Source: Flavipsychrobacter sp. (GTDB lineage Bacteria > Bacteroidota > Bacteroidia > Chitinophagales > Chitinophagaceae). Taken from it: a stretch of 64,000 nt of DNA. Within the stretch, counting starts at the first letter, position 1. Each line of letters starts with the position of its first letter. A program made the translations under genes and the position numbers. Location: the NCBI GenBank assembly GCA_021155965.1, contig JAJNBJ010000004.1:62001-126000 (forward strand), read 5' to 3'. The notes under the pieces were generated by a model. That model was given only the letters and a program-made list of their open reading frames with translations, was not told the DNA's origin and searched no databases. Shown one piece after another: positions 9,224 to 17,519 of the stretch.

Positions 9224-9355
9224 GCGGGGAACAACTGGTGGCAAGATATCAACCGGAATGTTGCATACCATTTGTCCGAAGGTTGCTGGTGAGCATGTTG
9301 AAAAAACGCGAGGGTAATTCTTTTTGCTAAATAGCGATATGAACCGTGAACGGTG

Positions 9356-9375
9356 CCCCTTCGACAAGCTCAGGA
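9356..9375 (+). repeat. Dispersed 20-mer repeat, copy 1
   Basis: CCCCTTCGACAAGCTCAGGA. An identical 20-mer occurs at 54487-54506 inside a glycosyltransferase gene. Confidence 0.9.
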
Positions 9376-9444
9376 TAAACTTGCCGTGGGTGGTGCATGC
9401 GTGTTACCCAGCCGGACAATAATATTTTGCTACCGCAATATGGT

Positions 9445-9470
9445 CGTGGTTCGACAAATGCTCACCATGA
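9445..9470 (-). repeat. TCATGGTGAGC palindromic repeat, reversed copy
   Basis: On the minus strand it reads TCATGGTGAGC, spacer, TCGAACCACGA. It has the same layout as the copies at 41494 and 42821. Confidence 0.7.
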
Positions 9471-9569
9471 ATACTATTGGGCTTCGTAGGCCACTTCAGG
9501 GGATCCTCACGTCGCGCGGCAATGCACATTGCTTTGCGCGCTCCTCGGGATGACAATTACTATTTGGCT

Positions 9570-9577
9570 TATCTTTG
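9570..9577 (+). promoter_or_regulatory. Putative -7 element (TATCTTTG)
   Basis: Matches TAnnTTTG and lies only 7 bases before the ATG at 9585, so the transcript would be almost leaderless. No -33 TTTG at the right distance. Confidence 0.4.
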
Positions 9578-9584
9578 AATTTGT

Positions 9585-10829
9585 ATGCGGCAGTTGCTGT
9601 TCAATATAATACTTGCATTCCGGGCTATACGCAATAATAAATTGCGGTCGGTGCTGACGATCGTTATCATTGCGCTGGGCATTACTGCGCTGGTGGGCAT
9701 ACTGACTTCCATAGAGGTAATGAAGGCAGGGGTAAGCTCCAACTTCAGCAGCATGGGCGCTAACAGTTTCCAGATAACCAGCGACATCATTAAGCGGAAA
9801 AAGAGGGCAGGGGGTGTACACGTGAGCGTGTCGGATGGGAAGGATATAACGTATGAAGATGCCCGTGCGTTCAAAGACCGTTTTAGTTTTCCGGCTACTG
9901 TGGGTATGTCGTTCTCGGGCACGGGTATTGCTACGGTGCAGTACCGGTCGGTGAAGACCAATCCGAATATCCGTGTAACGGGTATTGATGACAATTACCT
10001 GATGGTAACCGATACCAAGCTGGAGTATGGCCGTAATTTCTCCACCGCCGAGATACAGGCGGGGAGTATGGTATGCATATTGGGCAGCGGAGTTGCAAAA
10101 AAGCTGTTCAAGAAGAAGCCGGGCGATGCCATTAACCGGGTGGTATCGGTAGGTAACCGCAAATGCCGCGTGGTGGGCATACTGGAATCGAAAGGCGGAA
10201 GTATGATGATGAACGCTGACAACAAGGTGCTGATACCATTGAACCTGGCAAGGGCAACCTATGGCGGCAGCAACAGTTACCTGCTGAGTGTGATAGTGCC
10301 CGATGTGTACAAGAAAGAAATGGCGATGGAAGAGGCGGAGGGCACCTTCAGGGTGATAAGGCGGTTGCCGCTGACGGCCGAAAATAATTTTACCATAACA
10401 CAGAATAACGATGTGCTAACGGTGCTCATGGATGTAACTGTTTACATCAGGCTGGCGGCGGTTATTATTGGCATCATTACCCTGCTGGGTTCGGTAATAG
10501 GGCTGATGAACATCATGCTGGTATCGGTTGCGGAGCGCACCAGGGAGATAGGCATCAGCAAGGCAATGGGGGCACGGTCGTCGGCCATAAAGCGGCAGTT
10601 CCTTACAGAGTCGGTCATGATCAGCCTGATGGGTGGTGCTGCGGGGGTAGTATTTGGTATGCTGGTGGGCAACAGCGTGGGCCTGTTTTTCAATATTGGG
10701 TTTATCGTGCCCTGGTTCTGGATGATAACCGGTGTAAGCATCTGTGCGGTGGTGGGTATCATATCGGGCATATACCCGGCCATAAGGGCATCTAAATTAG
10801 ACCCTATTGTGGCCCTTAGATATGAATAA
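9585..10829 (+). CDS. ABC transporter permease, MacB/FtsX type
   Basis: 414 residues. Layout is that of a MacB-like permease: N-terminal cytoplasmic helix and first membrane span (AFRAIRNNKLRSVLTIVIIALGITALVGI), a periplasmic MacB core domain to about residue 265, then three membrane spans of the FtsX domain with the coupling segment (SVAERTREIGISKAMGARSSAIKRQFLTESV) and the family end YPAIRASKLDPIVALRYE. By family knowledge it works with a cytoplasmic ATPase to move substrates or transmit force across the envelope. No ATPase gene is adjacent, so the partner must be encoded elsewhere. Confidence 0.93.
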   Translation: MRQLLFNIILAFRAIRNNKLRSVLTIVIIALGITALVGILTSIEVMKAGVSSNFSSMGANSFQITSDIIKRKKRAGGVHVSVSDGKDITYEDARAFKDRFSFPATVGMSFSGTGIATVQYRSVKTNPNIRVTGIDDNYLMVTDTKLEYGRNFSTAEIQAGSMVCILGSGVAKKLFKKKPGDAINRVVSVGNRKCRVVGILESKGGSMMMNADNKVLIPLNLARATYGGSNSYLLSVIVPDVYKKEMAMEEAEGTFRVIRRLPLTAENNFTITQNNDVLTVLMDVTVYIRLAAVIIGIITLLGSVIGLMNIMLVSVAERTREIGISKAMGARSSAIKRQFLTESVMISLMGGAAGVVFGMLVGNSVGLFFNIGFIVPWFWMITGVSICAVVGIISGIYPAIRASKLDPIVALRYE

Positions 10830-11137
10830 ATGTCATGAATTGTGCTCTGTATTATATTTTTTTAGTAATTTAGCCACTTATACACCGAGGGCAATATCCC
10901 CACCCTTTAATTTAGCATGATTTTTGTATTAAGTGTTGTCTGATTCCGTGCAAGTGCAGTTTGTGTGACCTGGTTTTTATATAAACCGTATTGAGTTATT
11001 TGTCAGCAGTTAATGTCCTGTAGTTAATAATATAGGAATATTACCTGCAATGATAGTTTTCATAAACAAGTCTATAACATCCTATCAATGTGTCATTAAT
11101 GAGTAAAACATTATTTTTGCCTACTATAACAAAAAAA
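10830..11137. other. Intergenic region without a recognised gene
   Basis: About 300 AT-rich bases. Only a candidate -7 element TATTTTTG at 11112-11119 stands out, very near the next gene's ATG at 11138. No hairpin terminator or repeat seen. Confidence 0.5.
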
Positions 11138-12814
11138 ATGAGGTCAAAAAACTACTTACTGGCTTTTTCCGTTACATTTTTTTTGCTGCAATTCACCAGC
11201 GCTTATGGGCAGTTCGACCATGCGGGTTCCGTTTATTTAGGGGTAGGGTACAACCAGGCACTCTGGTATGGCAAAAGCACCATACATATAGAACAGGGCG
11301 AAGTAGGCAACAGCTATAACATGGTAGGCGTGAAGGGCAATAACAAGACCAATACCCCTATTGGACCAACGCAACTGAACTACAGGCTGGGTTATTTTTT
11401 CAACTACGCACAGACAATGGGGATCGAAATAAGCTACGATCCCATGAACTATGCCATTGCCAGCCAGAATGTACAGGTGAAAGGGACATTCAACAGTAAA
11501 CTTAATCAAAACATAACAGTCCCTTTTTCTCCTACGGGCAGCTATTACTATCACCTGAGCGGGCTGAACCTGTTCATGGTGAATTTGGTGCGCCGTTACG
11601 AGGTTTACCAGAATAACGCCAAAAGTATAAGGGTAGACATAATGGGCAAAGCCGGGGTAGGGCCTGCCTTCCCGCATATATCGAACAGGTTAGGTGTGAA
11701 TGCGGTTGAGAGCGGCCAGTTGCAGTGGAGCGGCTGGGATGCCGGCCTTGAAGCAGGCGTAAGGGTAACGGGCTACAGGTACGGATACCTGGAACTTACC
11801 GGTAAATATGCCTATGTGAACCTGACCGGCATGAAAGTGTATAATGGCACAGCGGAACAGAAACTGCATGGCTTTGAAGTGGTGGCAACCATAGGCGGGG
11901 CATTGGCTGTTACGAGGCTGAACCCGCTTTTCACCAAAGAGAAGCGTATAGTTACCATATTGCCATGGTACCAGGTGAAAGGGAGTTTGGGCAGGAAGCT
12001 GAGGAAGAAGAAGATAGTAACCGCAGAAGGGGATTCGCTTGCGATAAACGGTATCTCTGATATACCCGAATTTGATGAAATCACCGGCCGCAACTACAGG
12101 CGCAACCACCCAATGGTATCAGTGCCGGAGGATAGCATAGAGAACAATATATACTTGTCGATAGACAGCGCAGGCCACTTTATCAGTGGCGACAGCAGCA
12201 TAGTTGCCAACTATGCCGAAGACCACCTGAGCAAGAAAGACCTGAAAAAGCGCAAGAAAAAACAAAAGCAGGACAAGAAGAAAGCTGAGGCTGAAGAAAA
12301 AGCAAAGCAGAAGGAACTGGAAGCTAAGATGAAGGCAACCCAGGATTCGATAGATGCTGCCAACAAGGCGATAACAGAGCCGGCAGCAGTAACGCCACCG
12401 GGAGAGACTACACCCGCTGTTACCCCGCCGGCAGATTCTATTGGGGAAGGAAAAGCGCCTGAAGAGGCCAAAGCGCCTGAGCTATCGAAGAAAGAACGCA
12501 AGCGCAAGGAAAAGGAAGAACGCGAAGCACTTAAGCGCAAAGAAAAAGAACAGCGTGATGAGGCTAAACGCCTGGAAAAAGAGAAAGCAGAAGAAGCCAA
12601 GCGCCTGGAGAAAGAAAAAGCAGAAGCAACCCCGCCACCGGCAGAAACGAAGGAGCCTGAGAAAAAAGAAGAGGTGAAAGAAGAGCCTAAGGCACCTGAA
12701 ATGTCGAAGAAAGAACGTAAGCGCAAGGAGAAAGAAGAACGTGAGGAGCGTAAGCGTAAGGAAAAAGAAGAGGCTGATAAGAAGAAAGAAGATCCGCAAC
12801 CTCAGCCTAACTGA
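11138..12814 (+). CDS. Outer-membrane barrel-like protein with long Lys/Glu-rich C-terminal tail
   Basis: 558 residues. Start chosen at 11138, where a signal peptide begins (MRSKNYLLAFSVTFFLLQF...YGQ); an in-frame ATG at 11090 would add 16 residues ahead of it. Residues ~25-290 have alternating aromatic strands (YLGVGYNQALWYG, NYRLGYFFNYAQ, KAGVGPAF, YLELTGKYAYV) typical of Bacteroidota outer-membrane barrels. From about residue 370 the protein becomes extremely charged, with proline-rich spacers. The 17-residue motif APE-(L/M)-SKKERKRKEKEERE occurs twice and EKEKAEEAKRLEKEKAE forms heptad-like helix. I do not know a family with this combination. The tail may span the periplasm or bind peptidoglycan, but that is inference. 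Confidence 0.8.
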   Translation: MRSKNYLLAFSVTFFLLQFTSAYGQFDHAGSVYLGVGYNQALWYGKSTIHIEQGEVGNSYNMVGVKGNNKTNTPIGPTQLNYRLGYFFNYAQTMGIEISYDPMNYAIASQNVQVKGTFNSKLNQNITVPFSPTGSYYYHLSGLNLFMVNLVRRYEVYQNNAKSIRVDIMGKAGVGPAFPHISNRLGVNAVESGQLQWSGWDAGLEAGVRVTGYRYGYLELTGKYAYVNLTGMKVYNGTAEQKLHGFEVVATIGGALAVTRLNPLFTKEKRIVTILPWYQVKGSLGRKLRKKKIVTAEGDSLAINGISDIPEFDEITGRNYRRNHPMVSVPEDSIENNIYLSIDSAGHFISGDSSIVANYAEDHLSKKDLKKRKKKQKQDKKKAEAEEKAKQKELEAKMKATQDSIDAANKAITEPAAVTPPGETTPAVTPPADSIGEGKAPEEAKAPELSKKERKRKEKEEREALKRKEKEQRDEAKRLEKEKAEEAKRLEKEKAEATPPPAETKEPEKKEEVKEEPKAPEMSKKERKRKEKEEREERKRKEKEEADKKKEDPQPQPN

Positions 12815-12835
12815 TTATAAGACCGGCATTTAGAT

Positions 12836-12878
12836 TTTTCACGCAAATGCGCAAAGGATGCGCAAAGCACGCAAAGTT
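12836..12878. repeat. CGCAAAG-type dispersed repeat
   Basis: Four CGCAAA/GCAAAG words in tandem (CACGCAAATGCGCAAAGGAT and on). Similar words occur at about 41588-41608 (reversed), 46465-46500 and 46590-46635. Confidence 0.6.
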
Positions 12879-12906
12879 CATGACGTTTCCTGATTTTTCA
12901 ATGATA

Positions 12907-13380
12907 CTATAGCAGTGAGTTGTTGGTATCGTTCCTGAACCCGGTGTCTTCTATTAAATTACCGCCATCTGCGGCGGCAGTGGCCAGTATATCGCAACGG
13001 TTGTTCCATACATTATCTGCATGGCCCTTTACCCACACAAATTTGATGCGGTGTTTTCTGTGCAACTGCAGGTATTGCGACCATAGGTCGGCATTTTTCT
13101 TGCCTTTATAGCCATTCTTAGCCCAACCGAACAGCCAGCCTTTTTCCACGGTATTCACTACATAAGCAGAATCGCTGTAGATAGTAATGTCAAGGCCATC
13201 TCTTGTCAGCAACCGCAGGGCGGCGATTACGGCCATCAGTTCCATGCGGTTGTTGGTGGTATGGGCATAGCCCTGCGAGATCTCTTTAACGGTCTTTCCC
13301 CAATGCAGCACTGCACCATATCCGCCGGGGCCGGGATTGCCGCGTGCTGCGCCATCTGTGTATATAATGAGTTGGGACAA
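12907..13380 (-). CDS. rnhA: Ribonuclease HI
   Basis: 157 residues. It cleaves RNA in RNA-DNA hybrids. All catalytic residues are present: Asp9 (YTDGAARGNPGPGGYG), Glu47 (NNRMELMAV), Asp70 (YSDSAYV), His120 (VKGHAD) and Asp130 (RCDILA). The basic handle loop of the E. coli enzyme is also present (GWAKNGYKGKKNADLW). The length is typical and there is a short extra tail after residue 145. Encoded opposite to its left neighbour. Confidence 0.97.
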   Translation of the reverse strand: MSQLIIYTDGAARGNPGPGGYGAVLHWGKTVKEISQGYAHTTNNRMELMAVIAALRLLTRDGLDITIYSDSAYVVNTVEKGWLFGWAKNGYKGKKNADLWSQYLQLHRKHRIKFVWVKGHADNVWNNRCDILATAAADGGNLIEDTGFRNDTNNSLL

Positions 13381-13459
13381 AGGTTAAAAGCCGGAAACTA
13401 AGCCCCAAAAATATTGTAATTACCGGAAAGTGGCTAACTTTAATATTCAAAATGGGGTT

Positions 13460-13744
13460 ATGAAAACAGCAATAACATTAATTCCAATTCTTGCATGCCT
13501 TTCATTCGCAGCGAATGCGCAGAGTAAGGCGATCATTACTTCTCCTGCGTATGACAATGTGAATGATGAAAAGTGGCTGAAGCGCAGTGCGAAGTATGCG
13601 CTGCTGGCGGATGAGCCTGAAACATCCCGGCCTTCGTACCCGGTCTATTTTGATCGATACAATAACAAAATGGAACCGCATCCGCGTAACGTGGTTTTAA
13701 AACCACTTCATTTGAAAAACTACACTAGTAATTTTGTAAGGTAG
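13460..13744 (+). CDS. Small secreted hypothetical protein
   Basis: 94 residues from the ATG at 13460, chosen because it begins a signal peptide (MKTAITLIPILACLSFAANAQ). The mature part is about 73 residues, with KYALLADEPETSRPSYPVYFD and no recognised domain. It ends six bases before the stop of the convergent permease gene. Function unknown. Confidence 0.65.
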   Translation: MKTAITLIPILACLSFAANAQSKAIITSPAYDNVNDEKWLKRSAKYALLADEPETSRPSYPVYFDRYNNKMEPHPRNVVLKPLHLKNYTSNFVR

Positions 13745-13749
13745 TTTAC

Positions 13750-14847
13750 TTATTCCCATTTGAATATCTTGATGGTAACCGCGTAAATGACAATGCCCCA
13801 TATAAGCAGGGCCAATATCTCGTACCGCACATCCCATAGATTAGCGCCATAGAAGGATATTTTACGCAGGGCATCGTTGAGGAAGGTGAGCGGCAATGCC
13901 CTGCACAATGGCTGCAGCCATTTGGGGAATACCTCTATAGGAAAGAACGTACCAGCCAGCAGCATCTGCGGCATAACAATGATGTTTGCAGTAATAGGTA
14001 TGGAGGAGTCGTTCCTGGCTATGCTGCTTACAATGAAGCCAAAGCCCATATACACCATAATGCAGAGCGCGCAGATCAGGGTCATGTTGATGAAGGTGAC
14101 CCAGCCCTTGTAGAGCGTGAAACCAAAAAAGAAATAGCCGATGGCAATGATGGTTACTACGCTCAGCAACTGGAATATCATGCGGGCTATCCCTTCGCTG
14201 ATAACTATGGCCTCTTTACGCACCGGTGTTGCAAAGAACCGTTTAAGCACCAACGTTTGCCTGAGGTTGAAGAAAACGAATGCCGTGCCGAACACAGCAG
14301 AGGCAAGCAGTGAGAATGCCAGCTGGCCGGGCAGGATGAAATCTATATTCTGCGATTCGCGAACTGAAGATTCTTTTAGTTCAACTTTCACAAGCTCGGC
14401 TTGCCGTTTGGCTATCTTCCAGTCTTGCGATGCTACAACTCCCTCAACGATCCTTTTCAACTGTTCAGCTTTGTCCATTTCTGATGAAGCAGCATTGATA
14501 AAAACCTTGTACTCAGGTACGGAATCAAGCGGCTGCTTCCGCACATCAAGAGTGGCAACGATATCGCCCTCCTTCAGCATTTTGTTCACTTTGGCTGTAT
14601 CCTCGTGTATCCAGCGCAGTACGCTTACCTGGTGCAGTATGAAGTTGAGCTCGGTAGCAGTATCGCTGCCCGGTGCATGCGCTATACGAATACGGAATGC
14701 AGAGCCGCCGCCCATAGTGCCAAACACCAGAATGAATATGAGCGGAAATGCGAACCCGAAGAAAATGGCAGACGGAGTACGAAAGATACCCTGCAGGCTT
14801 GCCTTGATCAGGGCGCGCATTGCCCGTGCATTGCTGTAATTGGCCAT
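13750..14847 (-). CDS. ABC-2 type transporter permease
   Basis: 365 residues. One N-terminal span (SAIFFGFAFPLIFILVFGTM), a large extracytoplasmic domain at about residues 45-175 with charged helices, then five spans in the second half, including the family segment NIIVMPQMLLAGTFFPIEVFPKWLQPLCRALPLTFLNDALR (given here only to locate it in the last third). By family knowledge this is the membrane half of an exporter such as a drug or lipid transporter. No ATPase gene is adjacent. A complete Bacteroidota promoter (14865-14896) lies just upstream. Confidence 0.88.
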   Translation of the reverse strand: MANYSNARAMRALIKASLQGIFRTPSAIFFGFAFPLIFILVFGTMGGGSAFRIRIAHAPGSDTATELNFILHQVSVLRWIHEDTAKVNKMLKEGDIVATLDVRKQPLDSVPEYKVFINAASSEMDKAEQLKRIVEGVVASQDWKIAKRQAELVKVELKESSVRESQNIDFILPGQLAFSLLASAVFGTAFVFFNLRQTLVLKRFFATPVRKEAIVISEGIARMIFQLLSVVTIIAIGYFFFGFTLYKGWVTFINMTLICALCIMVYMGFGFIVSSIARNDSSIPITANIIVMPQMLLAGTFFPIEVFPKWLQPLCRALPLTFLNDALRKISFYGANLWDVRYEILALLIWGIVIYAVTIKIFKWE

Positions 14848-14864
14848 TGTTGCTTAATGTAAGC

Positions 14865-14896
14865 CAAATGTAGACAGTACCGCGTAGAATCCCAAA
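14865..14896 (-). promoter_or_regulatory. Bacteroidota promoter: TTTG-N20-TACATTTG
   Basis: Read on the minus strand: -33 TTTG at 14896-14893, 20-base spacer, -7 TACATTTG at 14872-14865. Both boxes and the spacing fit the phylum consensus. The ATG at 14847 would leave a leader of only about ten bases. Confidence 0.75.
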
Positions 14897-14904
14897 AGTG
14901 GGTA

Positions 14905-16161
14905 CTACTTGTTAAACAGTATTTTCAGATAGAAAGATGGCTTGCGCAACTGGTCGCGCATGTCCATGTCTGCGAACATGCAACTGATGGTGTTGCGCAG
15001 GGAAGGGCTTTTATATGCTTTATTGACTACAAAATTGAACAGCCAGGGGTAATTGCACAGGCGTTGCAGGGTGCTGCTTATTTTGAATTCGCCCCCCAGC
15101 CTTTTGTATACCACATCATCATAACTCTGTTTCAGGAATGCGGCTGAATAGTCATTTTTTTCCGCAGCTTCTTTTATAGCTGCTGCTGCCAGCATGCCAC
15201 TGTATAGGGCATTGCCTATGCCTTCTCCGCTGAACGGGTCTATCAGGCAGGCGGCATCACCGGTGAGCATAAAGTTAATGCCGGATAGTGGCTGCCTGCT
15301 CATAGCAAGTGGCAGGCCCCAGCCATCTAACTTACCCACAAGCTTTGCATTGGCAAACCGAGGGGCAATTATAGGGTTGTTCTTTATAATGCCCAGCATC
15401 TGCTCACGCAGGTTTATTTTTTTCGTCCGTATCCGTTCCGACAATATGCCCACACCTACATTCGCCATGCCGTTGGGCAGGGGGAATATCCAGAAATAAC
15501 CAGGCAGCATCTCTTTAAGGAAGTGCAGTTCTATGAACTGTTCCTCGTGCATGCCTGTTATACCCTCATAATAAGCACGCAATCCAACTGCGGAAGTTTT
15601 AGGGGCAGTGTTTTCCGGCAGGAATTTTTTGCGCACCATACTTTTATCGCCATCTGCGCCAATTATTATGGGAGCAGAGACCATGTATTGGGTATTATTA
15701 TGCACCATCTCCACCACTACGCCATTAATATTTGTGTCAATGGATGTAACTGAGGCGTTTTGATAAACAGTGCATTGCGGTGATGCCATTTTTCCGAACA
15801 AGAAATTATCAAACACCATACGTGCCGAAGTGAAGCCCGGTGCTTTCATTTCCGGTGTGCGGTTGGGTGCAAATGGCACATGTAATGGTTTGCCATTAGG
15901 TGCTGAGAAAGTGATGCCCCATGATGGGAGAAAACTCTGTTCGTCAGCCAGTATCTCATCCAGCCATTCGGGGTTTGCCCTTTTTATCACAAGCGCGGTC
16001 TTTCCACTGCAGCCATCGCCGCAAACTTTATCGCGCGGGAAGGTATCTTTCTCAATAACTATGTGCGGTATGCCGTACTTAGTAAGGAAAAAAGAAGTGC
16101 CTGCACCTGCCGGGCCTGCACCTATTATTATTACTGATGTTTTTAATTGCTGGTGGGTCAT
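14905..16161 (-). CDS. Geranylgeranyl reductase-family FAD-dependent oxidoreductase
   Basis: 418 residues. The N-terminal Rossmann motif is Gly14-x-Gly16-x-x-Gly19 (VIIIGAGPAGAG), followed by an acidic strand end (IVIEKDTFPRDKVCGDG). The second FAD motif GDAACLIDPFSGEGIG is in the C-terminal third. These are diagnostic of the geranylgeranyl reductase/p-hydroxybenzoate hydroxylase-like flavoproteins, which reduce polyprenyl chains or hydroxylate substrates. The real substrate cannot be read from sequence; menaquinone or lipid modification is plausible. Its likely -7 element TATATTTG is at 16179-16172. Confidence 0.88.
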   Translation of the reverse strand: MTHQQLKTSVIIIGAGPAGAGTSFFLTKYGIPHIVIEKDTFPRDKVCGDGCSGKTALVIKRANPEWLDEILADEQSFLPSWGITFSAPNGKPLHVPFAPNRTPEMKAPGFTSARMVFDNFLFGKMASPQCTVYQNASVTSIDTNINGVVVEMVHNNTQYMVSAPIIIGADGDKSMVRKKFLPENTAPKTSAVGLRAYYEGITGMHEEQFIELHFLKEMLPGYFWIFPLPNGMANVGVGILSERIRTKKINLREQMLGIIKNNPIIAPRFANAKLVGKLDGWGLPLAMSRQPLSGINFMLTGDAACLIDPFSGEGIGNALYSGMLAAAAIKEAAEKNDYSAAFLKQSYDDVVYKRLGGEFKISSTLQRLCNYPWLFNFVVNKAYKSPSLRNTISCMFADMDMRDQLRKPSFYLKILFNK

Positions 16162-16171
16162 GCTGCTATGC

Positions 16172-16179
16172 CAAATATA
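16172..16179 (-). promoter_or_regulatory. Putative -7 element (TATATTTG, minus strand)
   Basis: Matches TAnnTTTG 11 bases before the ATG of the flavoprotein gene; no convincing -33 box. Confidence 0.4.
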
Positions 16180-16210
16180 AGGTAATAACCCTGCGCATGC
16201 AGCGTGTGTG

Positions 16211-16429
16211 CTATATTTCTTTTACCCGGTCGCGGTCGTTTTTGGCAGCTTTATACAAGAGTGATACGGAAGAAACAGACAGCACAGTAGCCATTGCGGT
16301 ATAAGATAATTCAAGCATAACGATGTTGGAAAGGTATGCCAGTGTATATGCGAAAGCTGCAATAAAAAGCAATGAGCCTATAAAGGCGTAGCTAAAAATA
16401 CTGTTGTTGTTCTTTACTTCACGTGCCAT
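16211..16429 (-). CDS. Small two-span membrane protein, unknown
   Basis: 72 residues with two hydrophobic helices (about residues 12-32 and 36-56) and short charged ends (MAREVKNNN at the front, KNDRDRVKEI at the back). It resembles the many small YiaA/YiaB-like two-helix proteins, but I cannot assign a family with confidence. It lies upstream of the flavoprotein gene on the same strand, 49 bases away, and may share its transcript. Confidence 0.6.
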   Translation of the reverse strand: MAREVKNNNSIFSYAFIGSLLFIAAFAYTLAYLSNIVMLELSYTAMATVLSVSSVSLLYKAAKNDRDRVKEI

Positions 16430-16597
16430 AAGTCTCTTTTGATTATACCCTAAAAATATTGTGCCAGTTATTGTCCAAAAATACAGATTCGGTAGGCGGC
16501 AGGTTTTAAGCGGCGAATAAGGTTTTGTTAATTATTCTTAACATGTGCTGGCACGATTCTGCTCTGTTTTCAACAGAACTTTTTAAACAATCAGATC

Positions 16598-16909
16598 ATG
16601 AATACTTTAAAATTTGTGTTATTCGGTGCCCTTGGTGTGGCTGCCGTTGTATTGCTTACTTCTGAGCGCGCAAGAAATATGAGAGTTGAGCTGGAAGACA
16701 AAGCCAAAGAAAATGCCGACTTGCTAAGAGAAAAACTGTATAGCCTGACGGGTAGTGCAAGCCATACATTGTCAGAGTTACGAACATTGCTGAGCAGTGA
16801 AATAGAAGGCCTGAGCAGCGAGGCAAGGACGCAAATAGAAAATATACTGAACAAGACAGCGCGCAGTGCAAACGGCGTGAAGAGGAATGTAGCCAATAAG
16901 CTGGCTTAA
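16598..16909 (+). CDS. YtxH-like small membrane protein
   Basis: 103 residues: one N-terminal span (residues ~4-21, FVLFGALGVAAVVLLTS) followed by long amphipathic helices rich in Glu, Lys, Ser and Ala (AKENADLLREKLYSLTGSA, SSEARTQIENILNKTARSA). This is the usual architecture of YtxH/general-stress small proteins. Their molecular role is unknown; many are stress induced. An intrinsic terminator follows, so it appears monocistronic. Confidence 0.7.
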   Translation: MNTLKFVLFGALGVAAVVLLTSERARNMRVELEDKAKENADLLREKLYSLTGSASHTLSELRTLLSSEIEGLSSEARTQIENILNKTARSANGVKRNVANKLA

Positions 16910-16937
16910 GAATTTGCCTATCATTTTTTGAGAACTG

Positions 16938-16966
16938 AAAAAGCGGGATGTTTCCCGCTTTTTTAT
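16938..16966 (+). terminator. Intrinsic terminator
   Basis: Stem AAAAAGCGGGA/TCCCGCTTTTT with a 4-nt loop at 16938-16963. The A-rich and T-rich flanks make it bidirectional, serving the plus-strand YtxH-like gene and the minus-strand DUF983 gene. Confidence 0.9.
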
Positions 16967-16972
16967 TGTTCA

Positions 16973-17395
16973 TTATTCCGTAACCCGTCGCGAGTGCCCG
17001 AAGCCGATGTAGAGATACAAATATATCATGCGCGAAAGGCGCATGAGGAATGGCTGGGCAAGTACTACCACAAATGTGCTGATAGTGAGGTAGTAGAAAA
17101 CACTGTTGGCGCCGCCAAGCACACCGGGTTCATCTTTATACGACAGCCCGAATATGGGCCAGTACCAGAGCAGGTTGAGGAAAAAAAGCAACATGGTGAG
17201 CGCATAATTGATGCCGCCACCATTGTTCTTTTCCGATTTCAGTTTTTCTCCGCAAACCTCACATTCATCCTTCAGCTCAACCAGCTGCCCGAGCGGGAAC
17301 ATGCTTTTATTCACAAACACGTGGCTTTTCCTGCAACTGGGGCATTTCATGGTCAACATGGCGGCAAGAATGGATGGCTTTTTTTCGGCAGGCAT
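16973..17395 (-). CDS. DUF983 family membrane protein
   Basis: 140 residues. An N-terminal zinc-ribbon-like part has CPSC (MKCPSCRKSHVF) and CEVC (DECEVCGEKL), followed by two membrane spans (YALTMLLFFLNLLWYWPIFGL, then YYLTISTFVVVLAQPFLM). This matches DUF983, a family common in Bacteroidota and Alphaproteobacteria with no established function. The basic C-terminus should be cytoplasmic. Confidence 0.85.
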   Translation of the reverse strand: MPAEKKPSILAAMLTMKCPSCRKSHVFVNKSMFPLGQLVELKDECEVCGEKLKSEKNNGGGINYALTMLLFFLNLLWYWPIFGLSYKDEPGVLGGANSVFYYLTISTFVVVLAQPFLMRLSRMIYLYLYIGFGHSRRVTE

Positions 17396-17490
17396 GGTGC
17401 AAAATTAATTTATTTCCCACGATTTATTGAAGCCGATTGAGCCGTTCAGGCTTTAAATGCCGTTGTAGAACCTGAAGACCGGAATGTCCT

Positions 17491-17498
17491 TACATTTG
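17491..17498 (+). promoter_or_regulatory. Putative -7 element (TACATTTG)
   Basis: Matches TAnnTTTG, 22 bases before the ATG at 17520; no -33 box at the right spacing. Confidence 0.45.
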
Positions 17499-17519
17499 TT
17501 ATAATTTTCAGTACTACAT

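Larger units (their letters stand above)
9224..9569. other. Intergenic repeat cluster with no gene
   Basis: No credible gene. The stretch holds the 20-mer CCCCTTCGACAAGCTCAGGA (9356-9375), a reversed member of the TCATGGTGAGC repeat family (about 9445-9470) and an imperfect GC-rich inverted sequence at about 9495-9556. An open frame at 9353-9553 is a translation of these repeats. Confidence 0.7.

Noticed and set aside
9353-9553. 66-codon frame (MPLRQAQDKLAVGG...)
   Set aside because: It is the translation of dispersed repeats; no homologous protein expected and no promoter.
12211-12799. Long antisense open frames rich in Ser/Phe or Leu/Phe opposite the Lys/Glu tail
   Set aside because: Low-complexity mirror images of the AAG/GAA-rich coding strand.
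16549-16563. TGGCACG-ATTC-TGC before the YtxH-like gene, as a sigma-54 promoter
   Set aside because: GG and GC are 9 rather than 10 bases apart; spacing is critical for sigma-54.
17452-17480. AAATGCCGTTGTAGAAC as a further copy of the transposase-associated hairpin 1
   Set aside because: Similar left arm but the right arm is lost, so no stem forms; likeness may be chance.
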